Made by a program: the position numbers and the translations under genes. Positions 40,098 to 48,029 of a stretch of 64,000 nt of DNA are shown in pieces. Source of the DNA: Tenacibaculum maritimum NCIMB 2154 (GTDB lineage Bacteria; Bacteroidota; Bacteroidia; Flavobacteriales; Flavobacteriaceae). Each line of letters starts with the position of its first letter. Position 1 is the stretch's first letter. The notes below the pieces were generated by a model. It saw only the letters and a list, made by a program, of their open reading frames with translations, had not been told where the DNA came from and did not search any database. The DNA lies in NCBI RefSeq assembly GCF_900119795.1, contig NZ_LT634361.1:1674001-1738000 (forward strand). The letters are read 5' to 3'.

Positions 40098-41136
40098 TTG
40101 TATATATTTTTAAAACATCTTTTACAATGTTCTTTCTTGTTTTTAATTTTCCTTTTAGTCTTGGTTTTCTAATTCCGTTTTTAAACTCAACATCTCCTAT
40201 AAAAACCCTCGCCTCATCCCATAAATTTAGATCTATAAATGATTGTAGCGTTTGTGTTCCTCCTTCAACAATTAGCGATTGTATTTTTTCTTCCTGTAGA
40301 AAGGCTACTATCTGTGTTATAATTTCTGTAGAAAAATCAATTGATTTATAGGTTATTCCTTCTCTTTTTAAAGGAGGAGTCGCCTTCTTCCTGTCAAAAA
40401 AAACAATCGTCTTGGCACTACCATCCAATACGTTTGCTTCTTGAGATATTTGTAAGCTTTTATCTATCACCAACCGAATGGGATTTTTTCCACACCAACT
40501 ACGTACATTTAATTGAGGATTATCAGCCAGGACAGTATTGGTTCCTACTAAAATAGCATGTTCTTCTGCTCGCCATTTATGTACTAATTGTTGAGAATAT
40601 ACATTAGAAATCCAAATGGGAGTCTGCTCTTTCTTAACCGAAGGAGCAATAAGGCCATCTTGTGTTTCTGCCCATTTTAAAATGATATAAGGGCGCTTTT
40701 GATTTTGAACTGTAAAAAAGCGTTTGTGATGTTCTATACTAGCTTCTTTTAATATGTTCATAGTAACATTACATCCTGATTTCTTTAACCGTTCAATACC
40801 TTTTCCTGCCACTAAACTATTCGTGTCTATTGTTCCAATGACTACATTAGGAATTTTATGCTGCATGATTAAATCAGCACAAGGCGGTGTCTTTCCAAAA
40901 TGAGCGCAAGGTTCTAATGTCACATAAATGGTAGCTTCTTTTAATAGTTCTTTGTTTTTAACAGCCCGAATTGCGTTTACTTCTGCATGCGCTCCTCCGT
41001 AAGGACTTGTAAATCCTTCTCCTATTATTTTACCTTTATGAACAATAACAGCTCCTACCGACGGATTGGGTCTTGTGGTACCTATTCCGTTTTTAGCAAG
41101 CTGCAAACAACGTTGTATATAATTTGTATGATTGAT
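40090..41136 (-). CDS. ribD: Bifunctional pyrimidine deaminase/reductase RibD, with an unusual start
   Basis: Performs two steps of riboflavin synthesis: deamination and reduction of the pyrimidine. The deaminase part has HAEVNAI and the zinc motif PCAHFGKTPPC; the reductase part has ILVGTNTVLADNPQLNVR and IVEGGTQTLQSF. The conserved N-terminus NHTNYIQRCLQLAKNG is encoded from 41133, but the codon at the expected initiator (41134-41136) is ATC, not ATG. The next in-frame start is TTG at 41106, which would lose ten residues. It starts one base after the stop of the upstream gene, so coupling by reinitiation is likely. Confidence 0.9.
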   Translation of the reverse strand: MNHTNYIQRCLQLAKNGIGTTRPNPSVGAVIVHKGKIIGEGFTSPYGGAHAEVNAIRAVKNKELLKEATIYVTLEPCAHFGKTPPCADLIMQHKIPNVVIGTIDTNSLVAGKGIERLKKSGCNVTMNILKEASIEHHKRFFTVQNQKRPYIILKWAETQDGLIAPSVKKEQTPIWISNVYSQQLVHKWRAEEHAILVGTNTVLADNPQLNVRSWCGKNPIRLVIDKSLQISQEANVLDGSAKTIVFFDRKKATPPLKREGITYKSIDFSTEIITQIVAFLQEEKIQSLIVEGGTQTLQSFIDLNLWDEARVFIGDVEFKNGIRKPRLKGKLKTRKNIVKDVLKIYTND

Positions 41137-41137
41137 A

Positions 41138-41599
41138 TTATTGTAATTTTATTTCTTCTGTTTGGTCTATAGCATATATTCTTGAAAATCCAAATAAAGC
41201 ATATTTTAAGTTTCCTTTAAAACGAACTTTTAAGCTATTGCTTAAAAGCGCATTTATAAGACCTCCTAAAATCCCATTCTTTTTCGTTTCAAATACTTTT
41301 TTAGTAGGGATCTTCACTTGTAAAGGAACTTCAAATTCTTTTCTTGCTGGAACTTTAAACTTCTCAGAGGATACCTTAGCTATTTCTGTTTCGTTTACCA
41401 TTACTTTGATTTCATCTGTAGAAATAGTTCCCCCAATATCATTTGGGTTTTGGAAAAATGCACTAGCTTTCAAATGAATGGTATCCGATTTAATAGCAAC
41501 TACTTTGATAGCATCAACTTTTAAAAAAATGGGTTTCTCTCGAACAGAGCAATTTAAAAAACACAACAATATTCCTAAAAAATACACGAATTTCCTCAT
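41138..41599 (-). CDS. LEA14-like lipoprotein
   Basis: A 153-aa lipoprotein. The signal MRKFVYFLGILLCFLNC gives a lipobox with Cys17. The mature part is one beta sandwich of the water-stress/LEA type 2 family: VVAIKSDTIHLKASAFFQNP, then GTISTDEIKVMVNETEIAKV and EVPLQVKIPTKKVF. Function in bacteria is unknown; it would sit in the outer or inner membrane. It heads the operon with ribD, HAD, EamA, YigZ and Crp/Fnr. Confidence 0.8.
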   Translation of the reverse strand: MRKFVYFLGILLCFLNCSVREKPIFLKVDAIKVVAIKSDTIHLKASAFFQNPNDIGGTISTDEIKVMVNETEIAKVSSEKFKVPARKEFEVPLQVKIPTKKVFETKKNGILGGLINALLSNSLKVRFKGNLKYALFGFSRIYAIDQTEEIKLQ

Positions 41600-41652
41600 C
41601 TTTGTTATTTAAAAAATTAAGTACTTTGCTTTTGCAAAAATAGCATATTCAA

Positions 41653-42147
41653 ATGACACCGAAAGACTTTATTATTAGAGAGATTAAATCCAGTGATAAT
41701 TTAGCCGTAGCTAGCCTTATCCGTTCCGTTCTATTAGAACTTGGAGCCCCTAAAGTAGGAACCGCTTATGAAGATAAAGCGACAGATACGATGTTTGAGA
41801 CGTATCAAAAAGAAGCTGCCAGCTATTTTGTAATTGAGTATAAAAGTACGATTATAGGTGGATGTGGCTTTGCTAAGCTAGATGGTGATGAGGAAAAAAA
41901 TATTTGTGAATTACAAAAGATGTATTTCTTACCAGAAGCTAGAGGAAAAGGACTGGGTAGTCTCTTAATAAAGAAATGCTTAGAAAAAGCGGCTTCAATA
42001 GGATTTGAGCAGTGTTATTTAGAAACAATGCCATATATGCAAGCTGCTAGAGCTTTGTATAAAAAAAATGGATTCATAGCATTGGATGCTCCTATAGGAA
42101 ACACAGGACATTACTCTTGTAGTGTTTGGATGCTTAAAAACTTATAA
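41653..42147 (+). CDS. GNAT-family N-acetyltransferase
   Basis: A 164-aa acetyltransferase. The acetyl-CoA loop is LPEARGKGLGSLLIKKCLEK (motif A, Q/RxxGxG/A type), preceded by the strand ELQKMYF and followed by CYLETMPYMQAARALYKKNG. Acts on an unknown amine. It is divergent from the LEA14-like gene and its end lies 10 bp before prmC. Confidence 0.9.
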   Translation: MTPKDFIIREIKSSDNLAVASLIRSVLLELGAPKVGTAYEDKATDTMFETYQKEAASYFVIEYKSTIIGGCGFAKLDGDEEKNICELQKMYFLPEARGKGLGSLLIKKCLEKAASIGFEQCYLETMPYMQAARALYKKNGFIALDAPIGNTGHYSCSVWMLKNL

Positions 42148-42157
42148 ACATATTTTA

Positions 42158-43039
42158 ATGCTATTAAATCAATTTAGAGCTAAATTTTCAGAAGAACTTT
42201 CCGCTATTTACCCTAAAACAGAAATAGATGCTATCTTTTTTATTTTGATGGAAGATGTTTTAGGGCTTCAAAGAATAGAGGTTGTTATGCAACCTAATTT
42301 TAAGATTCCTTTAGAAAAGGTTTCTTTTTTGAATACCTGTTTAAAGGAGTTATATAAGGAAGTTCCCATTCAATATCTTTTAGGAAAAACAATGTTTTAC
42401 GAACTTCCTTTTTATGTAAATGAGCATACTTTAATTCCCAGGCCAGAAACGGAAGAGTTAGTTCATTGGGTGTTAAACGAAATTGCTGATTTTCCGAACC
42501 AGCAAAAAAGCCATAAAGTATTGGATATCGGTACCGGAACTGGGTGTATTCCTATCGCTATAAAAAAGAATTCTAAAAATACTGCTGTTTTTGCTATTGA
42601 CATTTCTAAAGAAGCCTTAAAAATAGCTCAAAAGAATGCTCTCTTAAATGAAGTAAATGTTGGTTTTTTTGAGGTAGATATTTTAACTACCAAAAAGTTA
42701 GATGGGATCTTTAATACGAGTAATAGTCAAAAATTTGATATTATCATCTCTAACCCTCCATATGTTAGAGAATTAGAAAAAGTTGAAATTCAGAATAATG
42801 TTTTAAAAAACGAGCCTCATTTAGCATTATTTGTTACCAATGATAATCCACTGATATTCTATAAGAAAATAGCTGATTTGGCAAAAAAATCCTTATCTCC
42901 AAAAGGAATGCTCTTTTTTGAAATCAATCAATATTTAGGAAAAGAAACTATAAATATGTTAAAAGAAAAAGGATTTAAGAGCATTGTTTTACGCAAAGAC
43001 GTATTTGGCAATGATAGAATGATTAAAGCTAGTTTCTAA
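42158..43039 (+). CDS. prmC: Peptide chain release factor glutamine methyltransferase PrmC
   Basis: A 293-aa SAM-dependent enzyme that methylates Gln in the GGQ motif of release factors. The N-terminal helical domain ends in YLLGKTMFYELPFYVNEHTL and IPRPETEELVHWV, motif I is VLDIGTGTGCIPI, and the catalytic NPPY is in IIISNPPYVRELE near residue 197. The frame is open 12 codons further up inside the acetyltransferase gene, but the ATG at 42158 gives the proper start. Confidence 0.94.
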   Translation: MLLNQFRAKFSEELSAIYPKTEIDAIFFILMEDVLGLQRIEVVMQPNFKIPLEKVSFLNTCLKELYKEVPIQYLLGKTMFYELPFYVNEHTLIPRPETEELVHWVLNEIADFPNQQKSHKVLDIGTGTGCIPIAIKKNSKNTAVFAIDISKEALKIAQKNALLNEVNVGFFEVDILTTKKLDGIFNTSNSQKFDIIISNPPYVRELEKVEIQNNVLKNEPHLALFVTNDNPLIFYKKIADLAKKSLSPKGMLFFEINQYLGKETINMLKEKGFKSIVLRKDVFGNDRMIKASF

Positions 43040-43115
43040 AAAACTTTTAGTTAAATTTAGTTAAACCCACTCTTTACTCTTAAGGCTTTTCATCATTTTT
43101 CGTACTTTTATAGGT

Positions 43116-43802
43116 ATGAAAAAACTCGTAAAAATAGTAGGTATTTTATTGTTGTTATTGATAGTTATTGGTGCTATTTTCTATACCAGAAATAACGATG
43201 ATTTACCTAAAGGAAAACAAGGAGCAAAAGCGGATAAATTAGCTCATAAAATGTTAAATGCTTTGAATTATGAAGCCTATAAAAATACTCGTTTTTTAGA
43301 ATGGTCTTTTAGAGGAAAGCGCTTTTATAAGTGGGATAAAAAAGAGCATGTAGTAACCGTTTCTTGGGAAAATACAAAAGTGATCTTAAATACAAAAGAA
43401 CCTAATAAAACAAAAATATTCGAAAATGGTGCTCTTGTAAAAAATGAAGCAGTGTTAAAAAAAGCTACTGATTATTTTAATAATGATAGCTTTTGGTTGG
43501 TTGCTCCATATAAAGTGTTTGAAAACGGAATAGAAAGACGCCTTGTTAACTACCAAAATAAAGAAGCTTTGCTTGTTACATATACCTCGGGAGGCTCTAC
43601 TCCTGGAGATTCTTATTTATGGATTTTAAATGAGAAAGGATTGCCAATCAGTTATAAAATGTGGGTATCTATCATTCCCATAGGTGGAACGGAAGCTTCG
43701 TGGAGTGATTGGGTAACTACTCAATCTGGCGCTTTGTTACCTACTAAACATGAATTATCAGTAGGAACACTAGATCTTGGAGAGGTAAAAGGTTATAATT
43801 AA
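43116..43802 (+). CDS. Hypothetical membrane-anchored protein
   Basis: A 228-aa protein with one N-terminal membrane anchor or uncleaved signal (VKIVGILLLLLIVIGAIF). The exported part is beta-rich (FLEWSFRGKRFYKWDKKEHV, LLVTYTSGGSTPGDSYLWIL) and resembles the LolA-like folds common in flavobacterial periplasmic proteins. That resemblance is by eye; no function is assigned. It is followed by a strong terminator. Confidence 0.65.
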   Translation: MKKLVKIVGILLLLLIVIGAIFYTRNNDDLPKGKQGAKADKLAHKMLNALNYEAYKNTRFLEWSFRGKRFYKWDKKEHVVTVSWENTKVILNTKEPNKTKIFENGALVKNEAVLKKATDYFNNDSFWLVAPYKVFENGIERRLVNYQNKEALLVTYTSGGSTPGDSYLWILNEKGLPISYKMWVSIIPIGGTEASWSDWVTTQSGALLPTKHELSVGTLDLGEVKGYN

Positions 43803-43824
43803 ATATCGTAAAAAATACATCAAA

Positions 43825-43860
43825 AAAAAAGGAGTAGGATTGAAATCCTACTCCTTTTTT
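43825..43860. terminator. Bidirectional terminator
   Basis: AAAAAAGGAGTAGGAT, loop TGAA, ATCCTACTCCTTTTTT: a 16-bp perfect stem between the convergent genes at 43116 and 43879. Confidence 0.92.
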
Positions 43861-43878
43861 TTAACTAAGAAATAAAAA

Positions 43879-44748
43879 TTACTTACCAAAAGTGTATGTT
43901 ACACCAATATTGATTCCAAAAGAAGAATAAGGTACTTTTTGTGATAATTGCTTAGTAGCATCAGTATTGTTTAAAGGCAACTCATCAACATACTCAATAT
44001 TATCATACAATGAATTTGCTAAAGGATTACCTCCTGCTGCTAAAATTCCTCTAACTTGCTCTAGCGATAAAGAAGAACCAGGCACCTCTCTTAAGCTAGC
44101 ACTAAACTCGGCTATACTAGAGGTATCTCTTGTTACACTAATTCCCATATATTCTAATTCAGCAAATAATGAAACATTGCTAGCTACATCATATTTGTAA
44201 CCAATAGCTCCTATAAATCCTAAAGGTAAACGACCTTTATAATCTTGAGTAAAGTTAACATCTAATGTTGTTGGAATAGGTAAGTTAGGAATTGCTCCTG
44301 CTGGTAATGAAATGCCTTCTAATGTTCCTACAGCCTCTGTTTTTCCACCTACCTTTATTAATGCTCCAAAACGACCATAAATATTGTTTGTAAATTTATA
44401 TACAAAAGACGCTGAAGCACCATAAGCTCTTCCTCTACTTTTAATATCTACTTCTGGTTGGCTAGGTATTCCTGAAACTTTTAATATTGTTTGATCTGCT
44501 CCATATAAATATCCTAAACCTACTTCAACACCAAACTTATCATTAAAGAAGTACCCACCTCTTAATTGAGTGTGCAAACCTTCTCCATAACTTCCATACG
44601 TATTTTTAACTCCTGATGGAGTTGTTTCTGTTCCAAATTTAACACCTGCACTTGGTATAGAGTAGCCTCCACTTGCAGACATATAAAATTGTGCACTAAC
44701 ACTTACTGTTGCTAAAAGCATAGCAACCATTATAATACCTTTTTTCAT
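43879..44748 (-). CDS. Outer-membrane beta-barrel (porin-family) protein
   Basis: A 289-aa exported protein. The signal peptide MKKGIIMVAMLLATVSVSAQ is followed by a barrel of alternating strands: YMSASGGYSIPSAGVKFG, LRGGYFFNDKFGVEVGLGYL, GFIGAIGYKYDVASNVSLFA, and the terminal GINIGVTYTFGK ending on an aromatic-Gly-Lys as often seen. It is the OmpW/PF13505-like type. Its -7 box TAGGTTTG lies 40 bp upstream. Confidence 0.82.
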   Translation of the reverse strand: MKKGIIMVAMLLATVSVSAQFYMSASGGYSIPSAGVKFGTETTPSGVKNTYGSYGEGLHTQLRGGYFFNDKFGVEVGLGYLYGADQTILKVSGIPSQPEVDIKSRGRAYGASASFVYKFTNNIYGRFGALIKVGGKTEAVGTLEGISLPAGAIPNLPIPTTLDVNFTQDYKGRLPLGFIGAIGYKYDVASNVSLFAELEYMGISVTRDTSSIAEFSASLREVPGSSLSLEQVRGILAAGGNPLANSLYDNIEYVDELPLNNTDATKQLSQKVPYSSFGINIGVTYTFGK

Positions 44749-44787
44749 AATTAAAGTTTTAGATTCATATATATTTTAAAGGGAAAG

Positions 44788-44795
44788 CAAACCTA
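44788..44795 (-). promoter_or_regulatory. -7 box of the porin gene
   Basis: The minus strand reads TAGGTTTG, a full TAnnTTTG match, 40 bp from the ATG. No clear TTG at -33. Confidence 0.4.
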
Positions 44796-44869
44796 CTAAA
44801 AAACTTTGAGTAAGTCTAAGTATCCTATTATAAATATGTGTACATTTACCCTCATTTTTATTCAACTAC

Positions 44870-45952
44870 ATGACTTCTAGAAACATATCTAATGGAATTT
44901 TGAGAGCCTTAGCTATCATAACAGGCGTTTTTACGTTGTTATATTTCCTATACACTATCCAATCGGTAATTATTTATATCATTATAGCAGCAGTTGTTTC
45001 GTTAATTGCAAGACCTATAGTTCTTTTTTTACAACGAAAATTAAAGTTTCCTAATACGCTATCTGTAGTCGTTGCAATGATTCTTATGGTCAATTTTATT
45101 TTTGGGTTAATTAGTATGTTCATCCCTTTAATAACGAAGCAAGGAGAAAGTTTATCGCTTCTTCATATAGATAAATTACAAGCAGATGTACAAGATGTAT
45201 TCAATCAAGTAGATGCTTATTTTGCTTCTAAAGGGATCGATATCTTAGGAGAACTGAAAAATATAGACATTTTTTCTCAAGTAAAAGCTATTCCTAACTT
45301 ATTAAACTATGTAGTTGGCACGGTTGGTTCGTTAAGCGTAGGCTTATTTTCTGTACTTTTTATCTCTTTTTTCTTTATGAAAGATAGTCAGTTACTTAAA
45401 AATGCAGTTATGACAATCATCCCTAATAAAACAGAAGGACGTTTTTCTAAATCGCTAGAAAAAATAAACGACTTATTATCGCGTTATTTCATAGGGCTAA
45501 TTACTCAAATTACAATTTTATTCATTCTATATACAGTCATCTTATTAGTCTTTGGAATATCCAATGCTATTGTGATAGCATTTTTATGCGCTCTTTTGAA
45601 TTTAATTCCCTATATAGGGCCATTAATTGGTGCAGTTATTATGTTTACTTTATCTATGACAAGTAACTTGGGATTAGATTTTCAAACAGAAATTCTTCCA
45701 ACTACATCTTATGTTATGATAGGTTATCTAATAGCGCAACTAATAGATAACTTTTTTAGCCAACCTATTATTTTTTCAAAAACAACAAAGTCACATCCTC
45801 TAGAAATCTTTTTAATTATAATTATAGGAGGATTACTTTTTGGCATTACAGGAATGATTACTGCTGTTCCAATGTACACTGCTCTAAAAGTGATTTTAAA
45901 AGAGTTTTTAGCAAACAATAAAATTGTAAAATCATTAACAAAAAATATTTAG
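44870..45952 (+). CDS. AI-2E family transporter
   Basis: A 360-aa inner-membrane protein with about eight segments, the AI-2E/TqsA/PerM superfamily. Typical features are the N-terminal double hairpin with VVSLIARPIVLFLQRK, the soluble stretch with FNQVDAYFASKGIDILGEL, and the conserved LLNLIPYIGPLIGAVIMFT and HPLEIFLIIIIGGLLFGITG. Some members export AI-2, others Na+; the substrate here is open. The next gene starts 6 bp later. Confidence 0.9.
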   Translation: MTSRNISNGILRALAIITGVFTLLYFLYTIQSVIIYIIIAAVVSLIARPIVLFLQRKLKFPNTLSVVVAMILMVNFIFGLISMFIPLITKQGESLSLLHIDKLQADVQDVFNQVDAYFASKGIDILGELKNIDIFSQVKAIPNLLNYVVGTVGSLSVGLFSVLFISFFFMKDSQLLKNAVMTIIPNKTEGRFSKSLEKINDLLSRYFIGLITQITILFILYTVILLVFGISNAIVIAFLCALLNLIPYIGPLIGAVIMFTLSMTSNLGLDFQTEILPTTSYVMIGYLIAQLIDNFFSQPIIFSKTTKSHPLEIFLIIIIGGLLFGITGMITAVPMYTALKVILKEFLANNKIVKSLTKNI

Positions 45953-45958
45953 TCAAAC

Positions 45959-47155
45959 TTGAATTCATATATCTTACAAGAAGAAGTTCAACAATTCATT
46001 GCTAACAATTTGCACATAGATGTTGCGAAACTCATCTTAAAAGGAAGTCCCTTTACTAATATTACCGCGCAAGAATTAGCTAATCAGCTCACTGCAAAGG
46101 AAAAATCTAAAAAAAAGCTTCCTACGTGGTTCACCACGAAAAATATATATTATCCTTCAAAAATAAGCATTGAGCAAACGTCTTCTGAAATTACAGCCAA
46201 TTATAAAGCTAGTTTGGTTTCAGGAGATTCTTTAATTGACATAACAGGAGGTTTTGGAGTAGATACTTTTGAGTTTTCTAAAAAATTTAATAACGTTACT
46301 CATTGCGAAATTAATACTGAATTATCTACTATTGTTGCTCATAATTATAAGGAATTAAAGATAGCTAATGTAAATTTGATAGCAGGCAACGGATTAGACT
46401 ACTTAAGAAAAAGTTCGTTAGAGTTTGATTGGATTTATATTGATCCTTCCCGAAGAAATGAAGCAAAAGGCAAAGTCTTTTTACTGAATGATTGCCTACC
46501 TAATGTGCCTCAGAATTTAGATTTTTTATTTTCCAAATCGAAATGCATCTTGCTCAAAAATTCTCCTATGTTGGATATTTCAAAGACGATAAATGAATTA
46601 AAATTCGTAAAAGAAGTTCATGTAGTTGCTTTGCAAAATGAGGTTAAAGAATTACTTTTTATATTAGAAAAAGGGTTTGATGGTACCCTCAATATAAAAA
46701 CAATCAATCTACAAAAAACAGACTCTCAAATTTTTAATTTTGAATACAACAAGGAAGTCTTTTCAACATATTCTGAACCTTTAAATTACCTTTATGAACC
46801 TAATGCTGCTATCTTAAAGTCAGGAGCATTTCATCAAGTATCGATGCAATTAAAGCTTCATAAGCTACATAAAAACACACACTTATACACCTCAAAAGAA
46901 TTCGTTTCTTGTTTTCCTGGAAGAGCCTTCCAAATCAAAGCAGTACTTCCTTACAACAAAAAGAATATATACAAAGAAATTGAAAAAGGAAAAGCCAATA
47001 TTACTGTTCGTAATTTCCCGAAAACAGTCGCTCAAATTAGAAAAGAAACTAAAATAAAGGATGGAGGAACTGATTATTTATTTTTTGCAACGATAAACTC
47101 CAATGAAAAAAAAGTGCTTTTTTGTAACCAACTATTCCATACCCAAGAAAAATAA
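45959..47155 (+). CDS. Class I SAM-dependent methyltransferase with THUMP-like C-terminal domain
   Basis: A 398-aa protein. The Rossmann core has SLIDITGGFGVDTFEFSKKF (SAM motif I), then NLIAGNGLDYLR and the catalytic-type DWIYIDPSRR. The C-terminal part (PNAAILKSGAFHQVSMQLKL, then KKNIYKEIEKGKANITVRNF) is the THUMP-like RNA-binding domain of this family. It probably methylates tRNA or rRNA; the base is unknown. The start is TTG at 45959, six bases after the previous stop. Confidence 0.85.
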   Translation: MNSYILQEEVQQFIANNLHIDVAKLILKGSPFTNITAQELANQLTAKEKSKKKLPTWFTTKNIYYPSKISIEQTSSEITANYKASLVSGDSLIDITGGFGVDTFEFSKKFNNVTHCEINTELSTIVAHNYKELKIANVNLIAGNGLDYLRKSSLEFDWIYIDPSRRNEAKGKVFLLNDCLPNVPQNLDFLFSKSKCILLKNSPMLDISKTINELKFVKEVHVVALQNEVKELLFILEKGFDGTLNIKTINLQKTDSQIFNFEYNKEVFSTYSEPLNYLYEPNAAILKSGAFHQVSMQLKLHKLHKNTHLYTSKEFVSCFPGRAFQIKAVLPYNKKNIYKEIEKGKANITVRNFPKTVAQIRKETKIKDGGTDYLFFATINSNEKKVLFCNQLFHTQEK

Positions 47156-47219
47156 CCTTTAGAAGCTTTTGTTAAATTAAAGATAAGAATAATAGTTTTC
47201 ATTACCTTTGATTCAGTTT

Positions 47220-48029
47220 ATGAAAATCATGCAGAAATTAAACTATCAAGCCATTAAAACAAGTTCTTTAAAATCATTAAAATTTGATGATGAACTGGTT
47301 ATGGAAGCTCCTCTACAAATTAATATAAACAGTAGCGCTTACACTGTTGTAATGAGAACTCCCAATGATGATATAGAATTGATAAGAGGCTTACTATATG
47401 CAGAAGATATTTATAAAGAAAAAAGAGCCATTCAAATTCAAATTGAAGAAATAAAAGAAAATCAATCAGCTATCATGAACTGTATAATTCCTACAGAAAA
47501 TTTAGGCAAAGGTTATTTAAATAAGCGAACTTTATTGTCTGTATCATCTTGTGGGATTTGTGGCAAACAAGAATTGGAAGATCTTACAATACATGGAAAG
47601 GAACTACAGAAAAAAAAGACTATCAAATTGCATGAAATAAAAGCAATGTATCAACAAATGCATAAAAATCAATCTCTTTTTCACGCTACTGGAGGAAGTC
47701 ATGCAGCTGCTATTTTCAGTAAACAAAATAAATTACTAGTAGTAAAAGAAGATATTGGTCGTCATAATGCAGTTGATAAATGCATAGGAAAGTTATTACT
47801 TCATGATACATTAAAAGAGGCTAATACAATGTTAGTTAGCGGACGTGTTTCTTATGAAATAATATCGAAAGCTTTTTTTGCTAAAATACCAATTATAATA
47901 GCAGTTTCTGCCTGCTCTAGCTTAGCGGTAGATTACGCTAAAGAGTTTGGTATTTGTTTAATTGGTTTTCATAGAAATAACACAATGACAATTTACTCTA
48001 ATCCTCAATATATAAGTGATGAGCGATAA
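47220..48029 (+). CDS. fdhD: Formate dehydrogenase accessory sulfurtransferase FdhD
   Basis: A protein of about 269 aa that delivers sulfur to the molybdenum cofactor of formate-dehydrogenase-type enzymes. The CxxC motif is SVSSCGICGKQEL (near residues 110-116), with FHATGGSHAAAIF and VKEDIGRHNAVDKCIGKLLL further on. An in-frame TTG at 47208 exists, but the ATG at 47220 is preferred; TACCTTTG (47203-47210) just before it could be a -7 box. It overlaps the oxidoreductase gene by 11 bp, fitting a chaperone-client pair. Confidence 0.92.
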   Translation: MKIMQKLNYQAIKTSSLKSLKFDDELVMEAPLQININSSAYTVVMRTPNDDIELIRGLLYAEDIYKEKRAIQIQIEEIKENQSAIMNCIIPTENLGKGYLNKRTLLSVSSCGICGKQELEDLTIHGKELQKKKTIKLHEIKAMYQQMHKNQSLFHATGGSHAAAIFSKQNKLLVVKEDIGRHNAVDKCIGKLLLHDTLKEANTMLVSGRVSYEIISKAFFAKIPIIIAVSACSSLAVDYAKEFGICLIGFHRNNTMTIYSNPQYISDER

